Assembly (NCBI RefSeq): GCF_900221005.1
Contig: NZ_OBQI01000008.1
Coordinates: 1 to 64,000 of the forward strand
Length of the DNA stretch: 64,000 nucleotides
Source: Blastococcus aggregatus
GTDB taxonomy: Bacteria > Actinomycetota > Actinomycetes > Mycobacteriales > Geodermatophilaceae
Direction: 5' to 3'
In this document: positions 31,024 through 41,008 of the stretch, in pieces
How the letters are laid out: each line of letters begins with the position of its first letter
Position numbering within the stretch: position 1 is the stretch's first letter
The notes under the pieces: generated by a model
The model's database searches: none
What the model was told of the DNA's origin: nothing
Seen by the model: the letters and a program-made list of their open reading frames with translations, nothing else
Translations under genes and position numbers: made by a program

Positions 31024-32091
31024 GTGACCGCGCGCCGCGGGGATGCGCACGGGCGGGCCGGCGGCCAGGCTGGGCCGGTGCCGCACACCGCCCCCGGGCT
31101 CCCGAGCCTCCCGCCCGGGCTGACCGGGCCGGTGGGCGTGCAGCTGGCCAAGCCGGTGCGCGAGATCCCGCCGGCCAATGCGCTGCCCGGCGGGTGCCGG
31201 TACGAGCCCAAGTGGGACGGCTACCGGCTGGTGGTCGTGCGCACCGCGGGCAGCACGCGGCTGTGGTCCAAGCAGGGCCGCGACCTCACCGACCGGTTTC
31301 CCGACGTCGCCGCCGCCGCGCTCGCCCAGGTGCCGGCCGGGACGGTGCTCGACGGCGAGGTCGTCATCTGGCACGACGACCGGCTGGACTTCGGCCTGCT
31401 CCAGAAGCGCATGGTCACCGCCCCCGGCCGGATCGCCGCGCAGGTGGCCGCGCACCCGGCGTCCTACGTGGCCTTCGACGTGCTCGCCCTGGGCGGCGCC
31501 GACCTGCGCGAGAAGACCCTGGGCCGCCGCCGGGCCGAGCTGGAGACCCTGTCCGCCCGCTGGGCGCCGCCGATGCAGCTCTCCCCCAGCACCGCCGACC
31601 CCGCGCTGGCCCGGCAGTGGTTCGAGGACTTCCGCACCGCCGGCGTCGAGGGGCTCGTCGCGAAGGGCGCCGGTTCGCGGTACGCACCGGGCCGCCGCGA
31701 GTGGCTCAAGGTCAAGAGCTGGGAGAGCGCCGAGGTGGTCGCCGGCGGGGTGATCGGGCCGCTGGACCGGCCCAGCCAGCTGGTGGCGGGCCGCTACCGG
31801 GACGGCGAGCTGGTCGTCGTCGGCCGGAGCGTGCCACTGGACCCCCGGCAGAGCGCCGAGCTGGCGGCGGTCCTCGAGCCCGCGGGCGACGACCACCCGT
31901 GGCCCGACCGCATCGGCACCGGCCGGTTCGGGGGCGGGCGGCTGTCGGTGCCGCTGACCCGCGTGCGCCCCGAGGTGGTCGTCGAGGTGAGTGCCGACGC
32001 CGCCCTGCAGGCGGGGGTCTTCCGGCATCCGCTGCGGTTCCTGCGGGTCCGCGCCGACCTGCGCGTCGAGGACCTGCCACCCCTGCGCTGA
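31024..32091 (+). CDS. ATP-dependent DNA ligase, LigC-type
   Basis: A 355-residue ligase: nucleotidyl-accepting K63 in the motif KWDGYR, then LWSKQGRDLT, VLDGEVVIW, EGLVAKG and WLKVKSW (motifs I, III, IV and V), plus an OB-fold C terminus ending in LRVEDLPPLR. It is the stand-alone ligase type of actinobacteria (LigC), used in repair or end-joining, not the LigD fusion. A tail of ~30 residues precedes the core. GTG 31024 or 31022 could start it, GTG 31078 is an alternative. No Ku gene is adjacent. Confidence 0.83.
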   Translation: MTARRGDAHGRAGGQAGPVPHTAPGLPSLPPGLTGPVGVQLAKPVREIPPANALPGGCRYEPKWDGYRLVVVRTAGSTRLWSKQGRDLTDRFPDVAAAALAQVPAGTVLDGEVVIWHDDRLDFGLLQKRMVTAPGRIAAQVAAHPASYVAFDVLALGGADLREKTLGRRRAELETLSARWAPPMQLSPSTADPALARQWFEDFRTAGVEGLVAKGAGSRYAPGRREWLKVKSWESAEVVAGGVIGPLDRPSQLVAGRYRDGELVVVGRSVPLDPRQSAELAAVLEPAGDDHPWPDRIGTGRFGGGRLSVPLTRVRPEVVVEVSADAALQAGVFRHPLRFLRVRADLRVEDLPPLR

Positions 32092-32178
32092 CCTGCGCGG
32101 CAGCGCCCGACGACACCCCGACTCCCTCGCTGGGGTGATCCGACGCAAGATGGTGTCGGTACCGGACGATGGGATCTC

Positions 32179-33993
32179 GTGAGCCCTCCCGCCGCCCCCT
32201 CCGCCCGCGCTGCCTGGCAGCACGCGGCGGCGGCTGTCGTCCTGGTCGCGATCATCGTGACCCTCGTGCCGGCCGGCCCGTGGCGTCCGGCCGCGGAGAT
32301 CCCCCTGTTCGGCCTCGGCCTGGCCGGCACCCTGACCGCACTGCACCGGACGCCGCTCGTCGTCGCCTGGCGGGGGCTGGCGCTCGGCCTGCTCTTCTTC
32401 GCGCTCAGCTGCGTCGCCGAGGTCCTCGAGCTCACCGGCATCTCGCCGGAGGCGACCGGCGCCGCCGAGTCGATCCTGGACATCGCCGCGTACGCCGCGA
32501 TGGCCGTCGGCGCGGTGGGCGTGATCGGAGGCGGCCCCCGGCGCCGGGACGCCAACACCTGGCTGGACACCGCGACCCTGCTGCTGGCCGGCGGCCTGGC
32601 CGTCCTGGCGGTCAGCGGCAACCGGTCCTCGGCCCCCGGCGACGTCGTCGAGCTCAGCATCGGCGCCCCCGTGCTGACCGTGGTCCTGCTCATCGTGTGC
32701 GTCCCGCTGGCGATCAGCCACGGGCGCCGGTCGGTCAGCACCACCGCCCTCCTCGTCGCCGCCGTGCTCACGGTCGCCGGCTACGGCGGCCGGATCGTCG
32801 TCGGAACGGCGCTGCGGGACAACCCGCTCCTCGACCCGCTCCCGCTGCTCGCCGTTGCCGCCCTGGTCCTCGCCGCCCGGCACCCGGACGTCGCACAGAT
32901 GGGCCGCCACACCGGGACCGGGCCGCAGGACTCCACCACCCGGGTCCTCGGCCTGAGCGCCGCGCTGCTGGTCAGCCCCGCCCTGCTGCTCCTGTGGACC
33001 CTCGGCCACGGCGGCGTCGGTTACGTCCTCGGCGCCGGCAGCACGTTGCTCACCGGATCCGCGCTCTGGCGGCTGCTGGCGCTCAACCGGGACCGCGAGC
33101 GCACCCGTACCGCCCTGACCGCCAGCGAGGCCCGCCTGCAACTGCTGCTGGAGCACTCCTCCGACGTCATCGCGATCGTCGACGCCTCCGGCACGGTCAC
33201 CTACATGAACCCCGCGGTCGAGTCCCTGCTCGGCCGCCCACCGGCCGAGTACGTGGGACGCCAGGCCATCGACCTGGCCGACCCCCGCGACCAGCCGCGG
33301 CTGCGCGCCGCGGTGGCCGCGGGTGGCGCGGAGCACATCGACCTCCGCGTGGAGCACAGCTCCGGTGGGACCCGCTGGGTGGAGATGCGGCTCAGCGGCC
33401 GCGTCGCCTCCGCCGGCATCGAGGGCTGGGTGGTCAACTTCCGCGAGGTCACCGACCGCAAGCTGTTCGAGGACGAGCTGCGTCGCCAGGCCCGCACCGA
33501 CGCGCTCACCGGCCTGCTCAACCGCGCCGCGTTCTCCGAGCGGCTCGAGGCGGCGACCGGCTCGCTCGACCCCGCCGCACCGCCCGCCGTGCTCTTCGTC
33601 GACGTCGACGAGTTCAAGGGCGTCAACGACACCCTCGGCCACGCGGCCGGCGACCACCTGCTGGCCACCGTCGCCGCGCGGCTCACCGCGGCCGTGCGCG
33701 CCGAGGACGTGGTGGCCCGCCTGGGGGGTGACGAGTTCGCCGTCCTGCTGACCGATGCCGACGACGACCGGCTCCGGGAGGTCGCCGACCGCCTGGTGAT
33801 CTCGCTGCGCGCGCCCATGGCGCTGAGCGGCACGACGCTGTCGGTGACGGCCAGCATCGGTGGCGCGCTGGGCGCTCCGGGCGACACCCCCGACCGACTG
33901 CTGCACCGCGCCGACACGGCGATGTACGAGGCGAAGCGCGCGGGCAAGAACTCCGCGTCCCTGCTCGGCAGCGAGGCGGCCCGGGCCGTCTGA
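32179..33993 (+). CDS. Membrane PAS-GGDEF diguanylate cyclase
   Basis: A 604-residue protein: ~250-residue N terminus with about 8-10 TM helices, a short linker, a PAS domain (~315-435, LLLEHSSDVIAIVDASGTVTYMNPA) and a GGDEF domain (~440-600) with DALTGLLNRAAFSERL, FVDVDEFKGVNDTLGH and intact RLGGDEFAVLL. It would make cyclic di-GMP in response to a membrane or redox-type cue. It stands 88 bp from the ligase gene on the same strand and points away from the anti-sigma-like gene. Confidence 0.85.
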   Translation: MSPPAAPSARAAWQHAAAAVVLVAIIVTLVPAGPWRPAAEIPLFGLGLAGTLTALHRTPLVVAWRGLALGLLFFALSCVAEVLELTGISPEATGAAESILDIAAYAAMAVGAVGVIGGGPRRRDANTWLDTATLLLAGGLAVLAVSGNRSSAPGDVVELSIGAPVLTVVLLIVCVPLAISHGRRSVSTTALLVAAVLTVAGYGGRIVVGTALRDNPLLDPLPLLAVAALVLAARHPDVAQMGRHTGTGPQDSTTRVLGLSAALLVSPALLLLWTLGHGGVGYVLGAGSTLLTGSALWRLLALNRDRERTRTALTASEARLQLLLEHSSDVIAIVDASGTVTYMNPAVESLLGRPPAEYVGRQAIDLADPRDQPRLRAAVAAGGAEHIDLRVEHSSGGTRWVEMRLSGRVASAGIEGWVVNFREVTDRKLFEDELRRQARTDALTGLLNRAAFSERLEAATGSLDPAAPPAVLFVDVDEFKGVNDTLGHAAGDHLLATVAARLTAAVRAEDVVARLGGDEFAVLLTDADDDRLREVADRLVISLRAPMALSGTTLSVTASIGGALGAPGDTPDRLLHRADTAMYEAKRAGKNSASLLGSEAARAV

Positions 33994-34015
33994 CGACGCC
34001 TCCCTGCCCGCGGGG

Positions 34016-35023
34016 TCAGCGCAGCCGGGTGGCCAGCCGGACGGTGAGGCCGTCAGGCCCGGGCAGCAGGTCGACGTGGTCGAACAGCTTGCGGGCCAGC
34101 CACAGCCCCATGCCCCCGCGGCCGAGGTCCGGCCCGTGCGCGGGCTGGAACCCGGCGAGCGGGTCGGAGAACCCGACGCCCCGGTCGGTGATCTCGCAGA
34201 TGAGCTGGTCGGGGCCGGCCCAGACACGAGCGGACACGGGGGGCACCCCGTGCCGGAAGGCGTTCGAGGCCACCTCGCTCACCGCCAGGTGCAGGTCGCC
34301 GGCCAGGTCGGGGTCGTCCACGTGCGCGGTGATCACGGCGCCGAGCCGGTGCCGCAGGTCGGCCAGCGCGGTCGCCTCGGTGACCGCGAGGAGCGGCTGC
34401 GTGTCCTCGACCGGTTCGCGCGGGACGGGCAGCCTGCGCAGGTAGGCGGTGGGGTCGTCGAAGTCGGGGCTGGCGCGACGGGCGCCGCCGACGACCAGGT
34501 CGGGGTGGGTGGCGCGCGCGCTGTCGACGACCTCGGCCGGGAGGATCCGGGAGTCGTAGACGCACAGGCCGGTCAGCGGCTCGCCGGCCAGCAGCACGTT
34601 CCGGGCGGCCTCGTAGCGGCACCCCTCGCGCCAGGTGCGCGGCTGGGGCCCGAACTGCACCGCGCCCACCACCCGCAGCCAGCCGGAGCCGGTGGCGCGG
34701 GCGCGCTCGATCAGCCGCCGGGTGACGGTCAGCGCATCCGGCGCCCGGGTGTCCAGCAGGCCGATGCGGGGGTGGTTCTCGACGGCCCCGGCGGGCAGGC
34801 CCAGGCCGGCTCCGATGAGCTCCGCGGTCTCGGGTGGGCAGGCGAGCACGGTGGTGTCACCGGCCGCGAGGCCTTCCTCGAGGAAGGGCACGCAGGAGGC
34901 GAGCAGCTCCTCGTCGGAGGCGATCACCGCGGCGGCGTGCGGGCGGGAGTGGACGGTTCCCTCGGCCGGGCGTGCGTCGGGGAGCGCGGAGCGCTCCGCG
35001 TGCCCGCCCACCGCTCGGTCCAC
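34016..35023 (-). CDS. MEDS-domain plus HATPase anti-sigma-like regulator (RsbA type)
   Basis: A 335-residue protein with an N-terminal MEDS domain (EELLASCVPFLEEGLAAGDTTVLACPPETAELI... and GCRYEAARNVLL) and a C-terminal RsbW-like ATPase domain (~200-335: DLHLAVSEVASNAFRHG with the N-box Asn, then ITDRGVGFSDP and GGMGLWLARKLFD). Such proteins act as anti-sigma factors or kinases in partner-switching stress signalling. GTG 35023 is chosen because GAGGG stands 4-5 nt upstream; ATG 35065 would add an unconserved leader. No STAS partner is next to it. Confidence 0.78.
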   Translation of the reverse strand: MDRAVGGHAERSALPDARPAEGTVHSRPHAAAVIASDEELLASCVPFLEEGLAAGDTTVLACPPETAELIGAGLGLPAGAVENHPRIGLLDTRAPDALTVTRRLIERARATGSGWLRVVGAVQFGPQPRTWREGCRYEAARNVLLAGEPLTGLCVYDSRILPAEVVDSARATHPDLVVGGARRASPDFDDPTAYLRRLPVPREPVEDTQPLLAVTEATALADLRHRLGAVITAHVDDPDLAGDLHLAVSEVASNAFRHGVPPVSARVWAGPDQLICEITDRGVGFSDPLAGFQPAHGPDLGRGGMGLWLARKLFDHVDLLPGPDGLTVRLATRLR

Positions 35024-35098
35024 CGACCCTCGTCCCGTTCCGGGTCGGGCTCCCCGACCGTCCATCCAGTCTCGGACATGGCGACCGGCCTCGCGGAC

Positions 35099-35124
35099 CC
35101 GGGCCACCCGAAGGGGTGGCCCGG
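35099..35124 (-). terminator. Tetraloop hairpin after the methyltransferase gene
   Basis: An 11-bp perfect stem (CGGGCCACCCC-type arms) closed by GAAG, between the RsbA-like gene and the methyltransferase gene that ends at 35211. Confidence 0.6.
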
Positions 35125-35210
35125 AACAAGGTGGTCGATCTGCACAGCTGGGTGCGGCGCGGAGTCTAGCCAGCCCCGCGCGCTCCCCGCCCACCGAGCG
35201 CGGACAGCGA

Positions 35211-36296
35211 TCAGCCGGCCACCAGCCGGTAGAAGCGGAAGAAGTCGTGGTCGACCGGCAGCACCTCGACGTCGGCGAAACCGGCCGCCCGCGCGTACCC
35301 GGCCAGCGTGGCGGGCCGCATGACCGTGCCGGTGGCCGCTGACGGCTGGACGGACATCCCGTCCGGCAGGCAGCAGGTGAGGCTGTAGCCGTACATCAGC
35401 CGCTCGACCTCGTCGCCGGGCGCGGTGAACACCTCCGCCACGCGCTCGTCCACCACCAGGACGGTTCCGCCCGGCCGCACCATCGCCCGCATCGCCGACA
35501 GCACCGCCACCGGATCGGGCAGGTCGTGCACGCACTCGAACGCCGTCACCAGGTCGTACTCGCCGGCGCCGGTGCGCTCGCCGACGTCGGCGAGGGAGAA
35601 GGAGACGCGGTCGGCGACCCCGGCCGCGATGGCGTTCCGGCGCGCCTGCTCGAGGGAGGGGCCGTCGACGTCGAACCCGTCGATGCGTGCCTCCGGATAG
35701 CCGGCCGCCATGCCGATCGAGGACCAGCCCAGACCGCACCCGACGTCGGCGACCCGGCCGCCGGCGCGCAGCACGGCGTCCACCTCGGGCAGGGCCGGGA
35801 ACACCTCGGTGACCAGCGGCCCGATGAAGAAGGGCCGGTTGGCCGCGGCCTGCCCCTCGCGCGCCTCGGGCCCCATCTCGGCCCAGCTCAGCCCGCGGCC
35901 GGTGCGGTAGACCTCGGCCAGGCGGGGGACGTTGCGGGTGAACGTCATGGCCAGCCGGGCCAGCGGTGCGGCGTAGCCGGGGTCGTCGTCGTCGACCAGG
36001 ACGGCGCGGTGCTCGTCGGGCAGCGTGTAGCGGCGCTCGTCCGGCGCCTTCGAGACGTCGTCCCCGGTCAGGAAGCCGGCGACGGCCTGCTGCTCGAGCC
36101 ACTCGCGGACGTAGCGCGGATGGGTGTCGGTGCGGACGGCGAGCTGCGGAGCGGTGGCCGGGGTGTCGGCGAGGGCGCGGTACCACCCGAGACGGTCCCC
36201 CAGGTCCACGGCCGCCGTCTCGAATGCGCCGATCACCGCGGCGAGCAACCGGTCGCCCAGCGGGGGAGTTCCGTTCCGCGTCGGGATGTCCGTCAT
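35211..36296 (-). CDS. SAM-dependent methyltransferase of unknown substrate
   Basis: A 361-residue class I methyltransferase with an N-terminal winged-helix/dimerisation part (DTHPRYVREWLEQQAVAGFL) and a SAM-binding core VADVGCGLGWSSIGMAAGYPEARIDGFDVD, then FECVHDLPDP and GGTVLVVDERVAEV. The layout is that of small-molecule O- or C-methyltransferases in actinobacteria; no natural-product cluster is nearby, so the substrate is unknown. ATG 36296 is the start. Confidence 0.75.
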   Translation of the reverse strand: MTDIPTRNGTPPLGDRLLAAVIGAFETAAVDLGDRLGWYRALADTPATAPQLAVRTDTHPRYVREWLEQQAVAGFLTGDDVSKAPDERRYTLPDEHRAVLVDDDDPGYAAPLARLAMTFTRNVPRLAEVYRTGRGLSWAEMGPEAREGQAAANRPFFIGPLVTEVFPALPEVDAVLRAGGRVADVGCGLGWSSIGMAAGYPEARIDGFDVDGPSLEQARRNAIAAGVADRVSFSLADVGERTGAGEYDLVTAFECVHDLPDPVAVLSAMRAMVRPGGTVLVVDERVAEVFTAPGDEVERLMYGYSLTCCLPDGMSVQPSAATGTVMRPATLAGYARAAGFADVEVLPVDHDFFRFYRLVAG

Positions 36297-36355
36297 GCCC
36301 GCACACCGTGGCCCCGACGGTCGCCGTGGACAAGGGGTTCGCGGACGGCGCCGGA

Positions 36356-37483
36356 TCAGCGCCGGGTGGAGACCGTCACGGTGAACTTGGGGGTCTGCTC
36401 GGCCACCCGCGTCGGGCCGACGAGCCGGGTCAGCGTCGGCTTGTAGCGCAGCGCGCTGTTGTAGACCGTCCACAGCTCGCCGCCGGGCCGCAGGACCCGT
36501 GCCGCGGCGGCGAACAGCCGATCGGCGGCGGTGGTCACGACGGCGGCCCCGACGTGGAACGGCGGATTGCAGACCACCAGGTCCACGCTCCCCGCCGGCA
36601 CCGTCTCGGCGGCGTCGTCCCGGATGACCTGCAGGCGGTCGGCCAGGCCGTTCGCGGCCGCCGTCGCGGAGGTGGAGGCGACCGCGGCGGCCGACTGGTC
36701 GGCGGCGAGCACCCGCAGCTCCGGCCGCGCCGACGCCAGCGCGGCGGCGAGGACGCCCGTGCCCGAGCCGAGGTCGAGGGCGACCGCGGCCTCCGGCGCC
36801 ATCGCGGGCAGCCGGCCGAGCAGCGCCCGGGTGCCGATGTCGATCTTCGTGCCGGCGAACGCGGCGCCGTGGGCGCAGACGGTGAGCCCCAGGTCGGGGT
36901 GCTCCTGCCGGCGGGGGAAGGACGACGTCCCGGGACGCGGCCCCCGGGCGACCAGTACGCGGGACTTCTGCCGGGCCAGGGTGGCCGAGACGTCGGTGAA
37001 CGAGGCGCCGAGGACGTCGTTCATGGCGTGGGTCATGTGCTTGACCCGGCCACCGACGAGCACGGTCACATCGGGGGCGGCGACGTCGGCGATCCGCTCG
37101 GCGATCTCGCGCAGCGCGTCCAGCGCCTTGGGCGCCTGCACCAGCACGACACGGGCGCCCACCGCCACCTCGTCGAGGGGCAGCGAGCGGTACGTGCCGG
37201 CCAGTCCGGTGCGCTCGGCGTTGCGGGCCAGCGCCCGCTCCCCCACCAGCAGGTCCTGCGCGACCCGGACGTCCCGGGCGCCGTGCAGCGCGACGGCGCC
37301 GAGGGTCAGCGCTCCGTACGAGTCGTCGACGACGGCGACCTCACCGGGGCCGCAGAGCGCGAGCGCGGCCGCCGCCTCGTCGAGGAGCAGCCGGTCGGTG
37401 GCGTCGACCGCGACGAGCTCCGGCGCCTCGACGTCGGGGGCGCGGCGGAGCTGCCCGAAGAAGTCCGGGGCAGAAGTGGTCAT
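36356..37483 (-). CDS. RsmC/RlmG-like rRNA (guanine-N2)-methyltransferase
   Basis: A 375-residue protein with two tandem SAM-methyltransferase-like halves. The C-terminal half is active-type: LDLGSGTGVLAAALASARPELRVLAADQS and the NPPF tetrad (VVCNPPFHVG). The N-terminal half lacks SAM motifs and resembles the degenerate RsmC partner domain. Family members methylate G1207 of 16S or G1835 of 23S rRNA. ATG 37483 overlaps the dehalogenase stop by one base (TGATG) with AGGGGAG nearby; GTG 37486 is an equivalent alternative. Which rRNA base it modifies is not decidable here. Confidence 0.72.
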   Translation of the reverse strand: MTTSAPDFFGQLRRAPDVEAPELVAVDATDRLLLDEAAAALALCGPGEVAVVDDSYGALTLGAVALHGARDVRVAQDLLVGERALARNAERTGLAGTYRSLPLDEVAVGARVVLVQAPKALDALREIAERIADVAAPDVTVLVGGRVKHMTHAMNDVLGASFTDVSATLARQKSRVLVARGPRPGTSSFPRRQEHPDLGLTVCAHGAAFAGTKIDIGTRALLGRLPAMAPEAAVALDLGSGTGVLAAALASARPELRVLAADQSAAAVASTSATAAANGLADRLQVIRDDAAETVPAGSVDLVVCNPPFHVGAAVVTTAADRLFAAAARVLRPGGELWTVYNSALRYKPTLTRLVGPTRVAEQTPKFTVTVSTRR

Positions 37484-38409
37484 CACTCCCCTGCCCGGAG
37501 GGGGGTCGAGTCGATCAGGTCGGCGACGACGCGGGCGAACTCCGGGCCGACGTCCTCCTGCAGGAAGTGGCCGCCTCCGGCCAGCGTCGTGTGCGGCATG
37601 CCCTGCGCGCCGGGGACCAGCTTCTGGAACACCCGCTCGCCGCCGCGGGTGATCGCGTCGCCGTCGGAGAAGGCGGTCAGGAACGGCTTCTCCCAGCGGG
37701 AGAGCACCTCCCAGGCCGCGCGGTTGTCCGCCGCGGCGGGGTCGTCGGCGTCCGCGGGGACCAGCGAGGGGAGGATCCGCGGGCCGGCGGTGTAGCTCTC
37801 GTCCGGGAACGGCGCGTCGTAAGCGGCCACGACCGCCGGGGGCAGCGGCGTGGTGCAGCCGTTGCCGACGACCCGGCCGATCTGGAAGTTCGGGGACTCC
37901 TGGGAGAACCGGCGCCAGGCGAGGAACGCCTCGGTGACCGGCCGGTCGCCGGTGGGCAGCCCGCCGTTGGCGATCACCACGCGGGCGAAGCGGTCGGGGT
38001 GCTCCGCGACCAGCCGCAGGCCGATCAGCGCACCCCAGTCCTGGCCCACGAACGTGACGTCGCGCAGGTCCAGCCGGTCGAGCAGCGCCTGGCGCATCCA
38101 GCCGACCTGGCGGGCGTAGGTGTGCGCCGCGCGGTCGACCGGCTTGTCCGAGCGGCCGAAGCCGACCAGGTCGGGGGCGACGACGCGCAGGCCCGCGTCC
38201 ACGAGCACCGGGATCATCCGCCGGTAGAGGAAGGACCAGGACGGCTCGCCGTGCAGCAGCAGCACCGTCGCGCCGTCCGCCGGCCCCTCGTCGACGTACG
38301 CGACCCGCAGCCGCCCGCCCTCGCCGTCGTCGACCTCGACGTACCGGGGCTCGTAGGGGAAGTCGGGCAGATCGGCGAACCGCTCGTCCGGCGTGCGCAG
38401 GGCCTCCAT
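37483..38409 (-). CDS. Haloalkane dehalogenase
   Basis: A 308-residue alpha/beta-hydrolase. The nucleophile D124 is in GQDWG, with W125 beside it for halide binding, and the second halide residue lies in HGEPSWSFLYR (53-63, E55). The acid is the D in FSDGDAITRGG and the catalytic His in GGGHFLQED. This pattern fits the HLD-I subfamily. It hydrolyses haloalkanes to alcohols; natural substrates are unknown. ATG 38409 gives the standard MEALRTPDERFADLPDFP start. It lies between msrA and the rRNA methyltransferase gene, on the same strand, with a palindromic repeat 5' of it. Confidence 0.88.
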   Translation of the reverse strand: MEALRTPDERFADLPDFPYEPRYVEVDDGEGGRLRVAYVDEGPADGATVLLLHGEPSWSFLYRRMIPVLVDAGLRVVAPDLVGFGRSDKPVDRAAHTYARQVGWMRQALLDRLDLRDVTFVGQDWGALIGLRLVAEHPDRFARVVIANGGLPTGDRPVTEAFLAWRRFSQESPNFQIGRVVGNGCTTPLPPAVVAAYDAPFPDESYTAGPRILPSLVPADADDPAAADNRAAWEVLSRWEKPFLTAFSDGDAITRGGERVFQKLVPGAQGMPHTTLAGGGHFLQEDVGPEFARVVADLIDSTPLRAGE

Positions 38410-38430
38410 GTGCCCCACCCTGCCAGTCCA

Positions 38431-38489
38431 GGCATGGGAAGCGTTACCTGCGTCCTGGGCGCGAGAACGCAGGTATCGCTTCCCATGCC
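38431..38489. repeat. Dispersed palindromic repeat, copy 2
   Basis: A 23-bp stem with a single mismatch: left arm 38431-38453 and right arm 38467-38489, 13-nt loop. The core GGGAAGCGATAC/GTATCGCTTCCC is shared with 18629-18681. It begins 15 nt after the msrA stop codon, as copy 1 begins 13 nt after the MFS stop. Confidence 0.78.
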
Positions 38490-38503
38490 CGGGGGGGCCT
38501 TCG

Positions 38504-39157
38504 TCAGACGCCGGGCAGGCCGATCGGGCAGGAGACCCCGGTGGAGTTCACCGGGCAGTAGCCGTGGGGGACCTTGTAGAGGTACTGCTGGTGGTAGTCC
38601 TCGGCGTAGTAGAACTCCCGCAGCGGCTCGATCTCGGTGGTGATCCCGCCGTAGCCGGCGGCCGTGAGCCGCTCCTGGTATGCGTCGCGGGTGGCCCGGG
38701 CGGCCGCCTCCTGCTCGGGCGAGGCGTAGAAGATCGCCGAGCGGTACTGGGTGCCGACGTCGTTGCCCTGGCGCATGCCCTGGGTCGGGTCGTGGTCCTC
38801 CCAGAAGGCCTTGAGCAGCTGCTCGTAGGAGGTCAGCGCCGGGTCGAAGACGACCAGCACGACCTCGGTGTGCCCGGTCCGGCCGGAGCAGGTCTCCTCG
38901 TAGGTCGGGTTCGGGGTGAAGCCGCCCGCGTAGCCGGCCGCGGTCGAGTAGACCCCCGGCAGCTGCCAGAAGACCTTCTCGACGCCCCAGAAGCAGCCGG
39001 CGCCGAAGACCGCGGTCTGCATGCCGTCGGGGAACGGCGGCTGGATCCGGTTGCCGTTGACCGCGTGCACCTGCGGGACGCCGGGGAGCGGGCCGGGACG
39101 GCCGGGCAGCGCGTCCTCGGCCGAGACGGACTGCGCCTTGGACCGGGAGAAGATCAT
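38504..39157 (-). CDS. msrA: Peptide methionine-S-sulfoxide reductase
   Basis: A 217-residue MsrA: the catalytic C55 in GCFWGVEK, the [25 protein letters not shown] block, and C-terminal resolving cysteines in [16 protein letters not shown]. It repairs oxidised methionine in proteins using thioredoxin. ATG 39157 is the start; an N-terminal extension of ~30 residues ([17 protein letters not shown]) precedes the core, as in other actinobacterial MsrA. No msrB is in the window. Confidence 0.93.
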   Translation of the reverse strand: MIFSRSKAQSVSAEDALPGRPGPLPGVPQVHAVNGNRIQPPFPDGMQTAVFGAGCFWGVEKVFWQLPGVYSTAAGYAGGFTPNPTYEETCSGRTGHTEVVLVVFDPALTSYEQLLKAFWEDHDPTQGMRQGNDVGTQYRSAIFYASPEQEAAARATRDAYQERLTAAGYGGITTEIEPLREFYYAEDYHQQYLYKVPHGYCPVNSTGVSCPIGLPGV

Positions 39158-39249
39158 GTTCGGAGCGTAGGCCGGTCGCCGCACGTGTGTCGTGCACGAC
39201 CGATCCCCCCGGTCGGAGCGGCGGCCGGGCCACGGGCATGATCGACGAT

Positions 39250-40269
<1,020 letters not shown>

Positions 40270-40284
40270 CGGTCCGACGGAGTG

Positions 40285-40318
40285 CGCCGCCCCGGGCCCG
40301 CGTGGGCCCGGGGTGGCG
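40285..40318 (+). terminator. GC-rich terminator hairpin
   Basis: A 15-bp stem (one G-U) around GCGT, 15 nt after the reductase stop codon. The core is CCCCGGGCCC paired with GGGCCCGGGG. Confidence 0.68.
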
Positions 40319-40372
40319 GCTTCCTTGCGGTTCCCGTCCGCCCGGGGCCTCGTGCGTGCGCGCCCCGCTCCC

Positions 40373-40378
40373 TAGCGT
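40373..40378 (+). promoter_or_regulatory. -10 hexamer of the rhodanese gene
   Basis: TAGCGT, 7 nt before the GTG at 40386; identical spacing to three other genes in the window. Confidence 0.55.
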
Positions 40379-40385
40379 CGACGAC

Positions 40386-40829
40386 GTGATCGACTGGAGC
40401 ACCTCCCCGGGCGAGGCCGCCGCGCACTTCGCGCACCGCCTCGCCGTCGAAGCCGACGTCAGCGACGTCGCCACCGCCCTGGACTCCGGAGCGCCGGGCT
40501 TCGTCCTGCTGGACAGCCGCAGCGCCGCCGCCTGGGCACAGGGCCACGTGCCGGGAGCGGTGCACCTGCCCGGCCCGGAGATCGCCGCCCGTGCCGACGC
40601 CGAGCTGGACCGGTCGGTCCCGGTCGTCACCTACTGCTGGGGCCCCGGGTGCAACGGGGCCACCCGGGCCGCGCTGGCGCTGGCCGGCCTGGGCTTCCGG
40701 GTGCGGGAGATGATCGGCGGCTTCGAGTACTGGGCCCGAGAGGGCCTGCCCGTGGCGACGGCGGACGGCGAGGCCCGGCGCCCGGCGGACCCGCTCACCG
40801 CCCCCGCGGGGCTCGTCTGCGGCTGCTGA
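40386..40829 (+). CDS. Rhodanese-like sulfurtransferase
   Basis: A 147-residue single-domain rhodanese: FVLLDSRSAAAWAQGHVPGAVHLPG and the active loop YCWGPGCNGATRAA, with catalytic C84. It transfers sulfane sulfur or binds persulfides. It starts at GTG 40386 behind a TAGCGT -10. It ends 180 bp before the TPP riboswitch of the thiamine transporter, but there is a double dyad in between and no evidence for cotranscription. Confidence 0.85.
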   Translation: MIDWSTSPGEAAAHFAHRLAVEADVSDVATALDSGAPGFVLLDSRSAAAWAQGHVPGAVHLPGPEIAARADAELDRSVPVVTYCWGPGCNGATRAALALAGLGFRVREMIGGFEYWAREGLPVATADGEARRPADPLTAPAGLVCGC

Positions 40830-40902
40830 GGCCGGACAGGCTCGCCTGGCCCGGGGGGCCACGCGTCGGCCCCGACGGGTCGACGACGGCTTCGTCGCCC
40901 GA

Positions 40903-40951
40903 CCGGACTTTCGGCACCGGAAGTCCGGGACTTTCGGTGCAGAAAGTCCGG
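40903..40951. repeat. Double dyad between rhodanese gene and TPP riboswitch
   Basis: Two interlocked palindromes: CCGGACTT/AAGTCCGG (40903-40928, 12 of 13 positions pair) and GGACTTTC/GAAAGTCC (40928-40949). Together they give three to four copies of a GGACTTTCGG-like half-site. They may act as a terminator of the rhodanese gene or as an operator. Confidence 0.6.
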
Positions 40952-41008
40952 CGGGGTGGTCGGTCCGGCGGGGGGCTACGCTCGGCGGCACAACTGAACA
41001 CACATTCA

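Noticed and set aside
31024-32091. LigD-type end-joining system
   Set aside because: Only the ligase domain is present, no primase/nuclease domains and no Ku gene in the window.
30853-34227. 1124-residue open frame on the minus strand
   Set aside because: Shadow of the ligase and diguanylate cyclase genes; repetitive GGGDE/RRG composition and no motifs.
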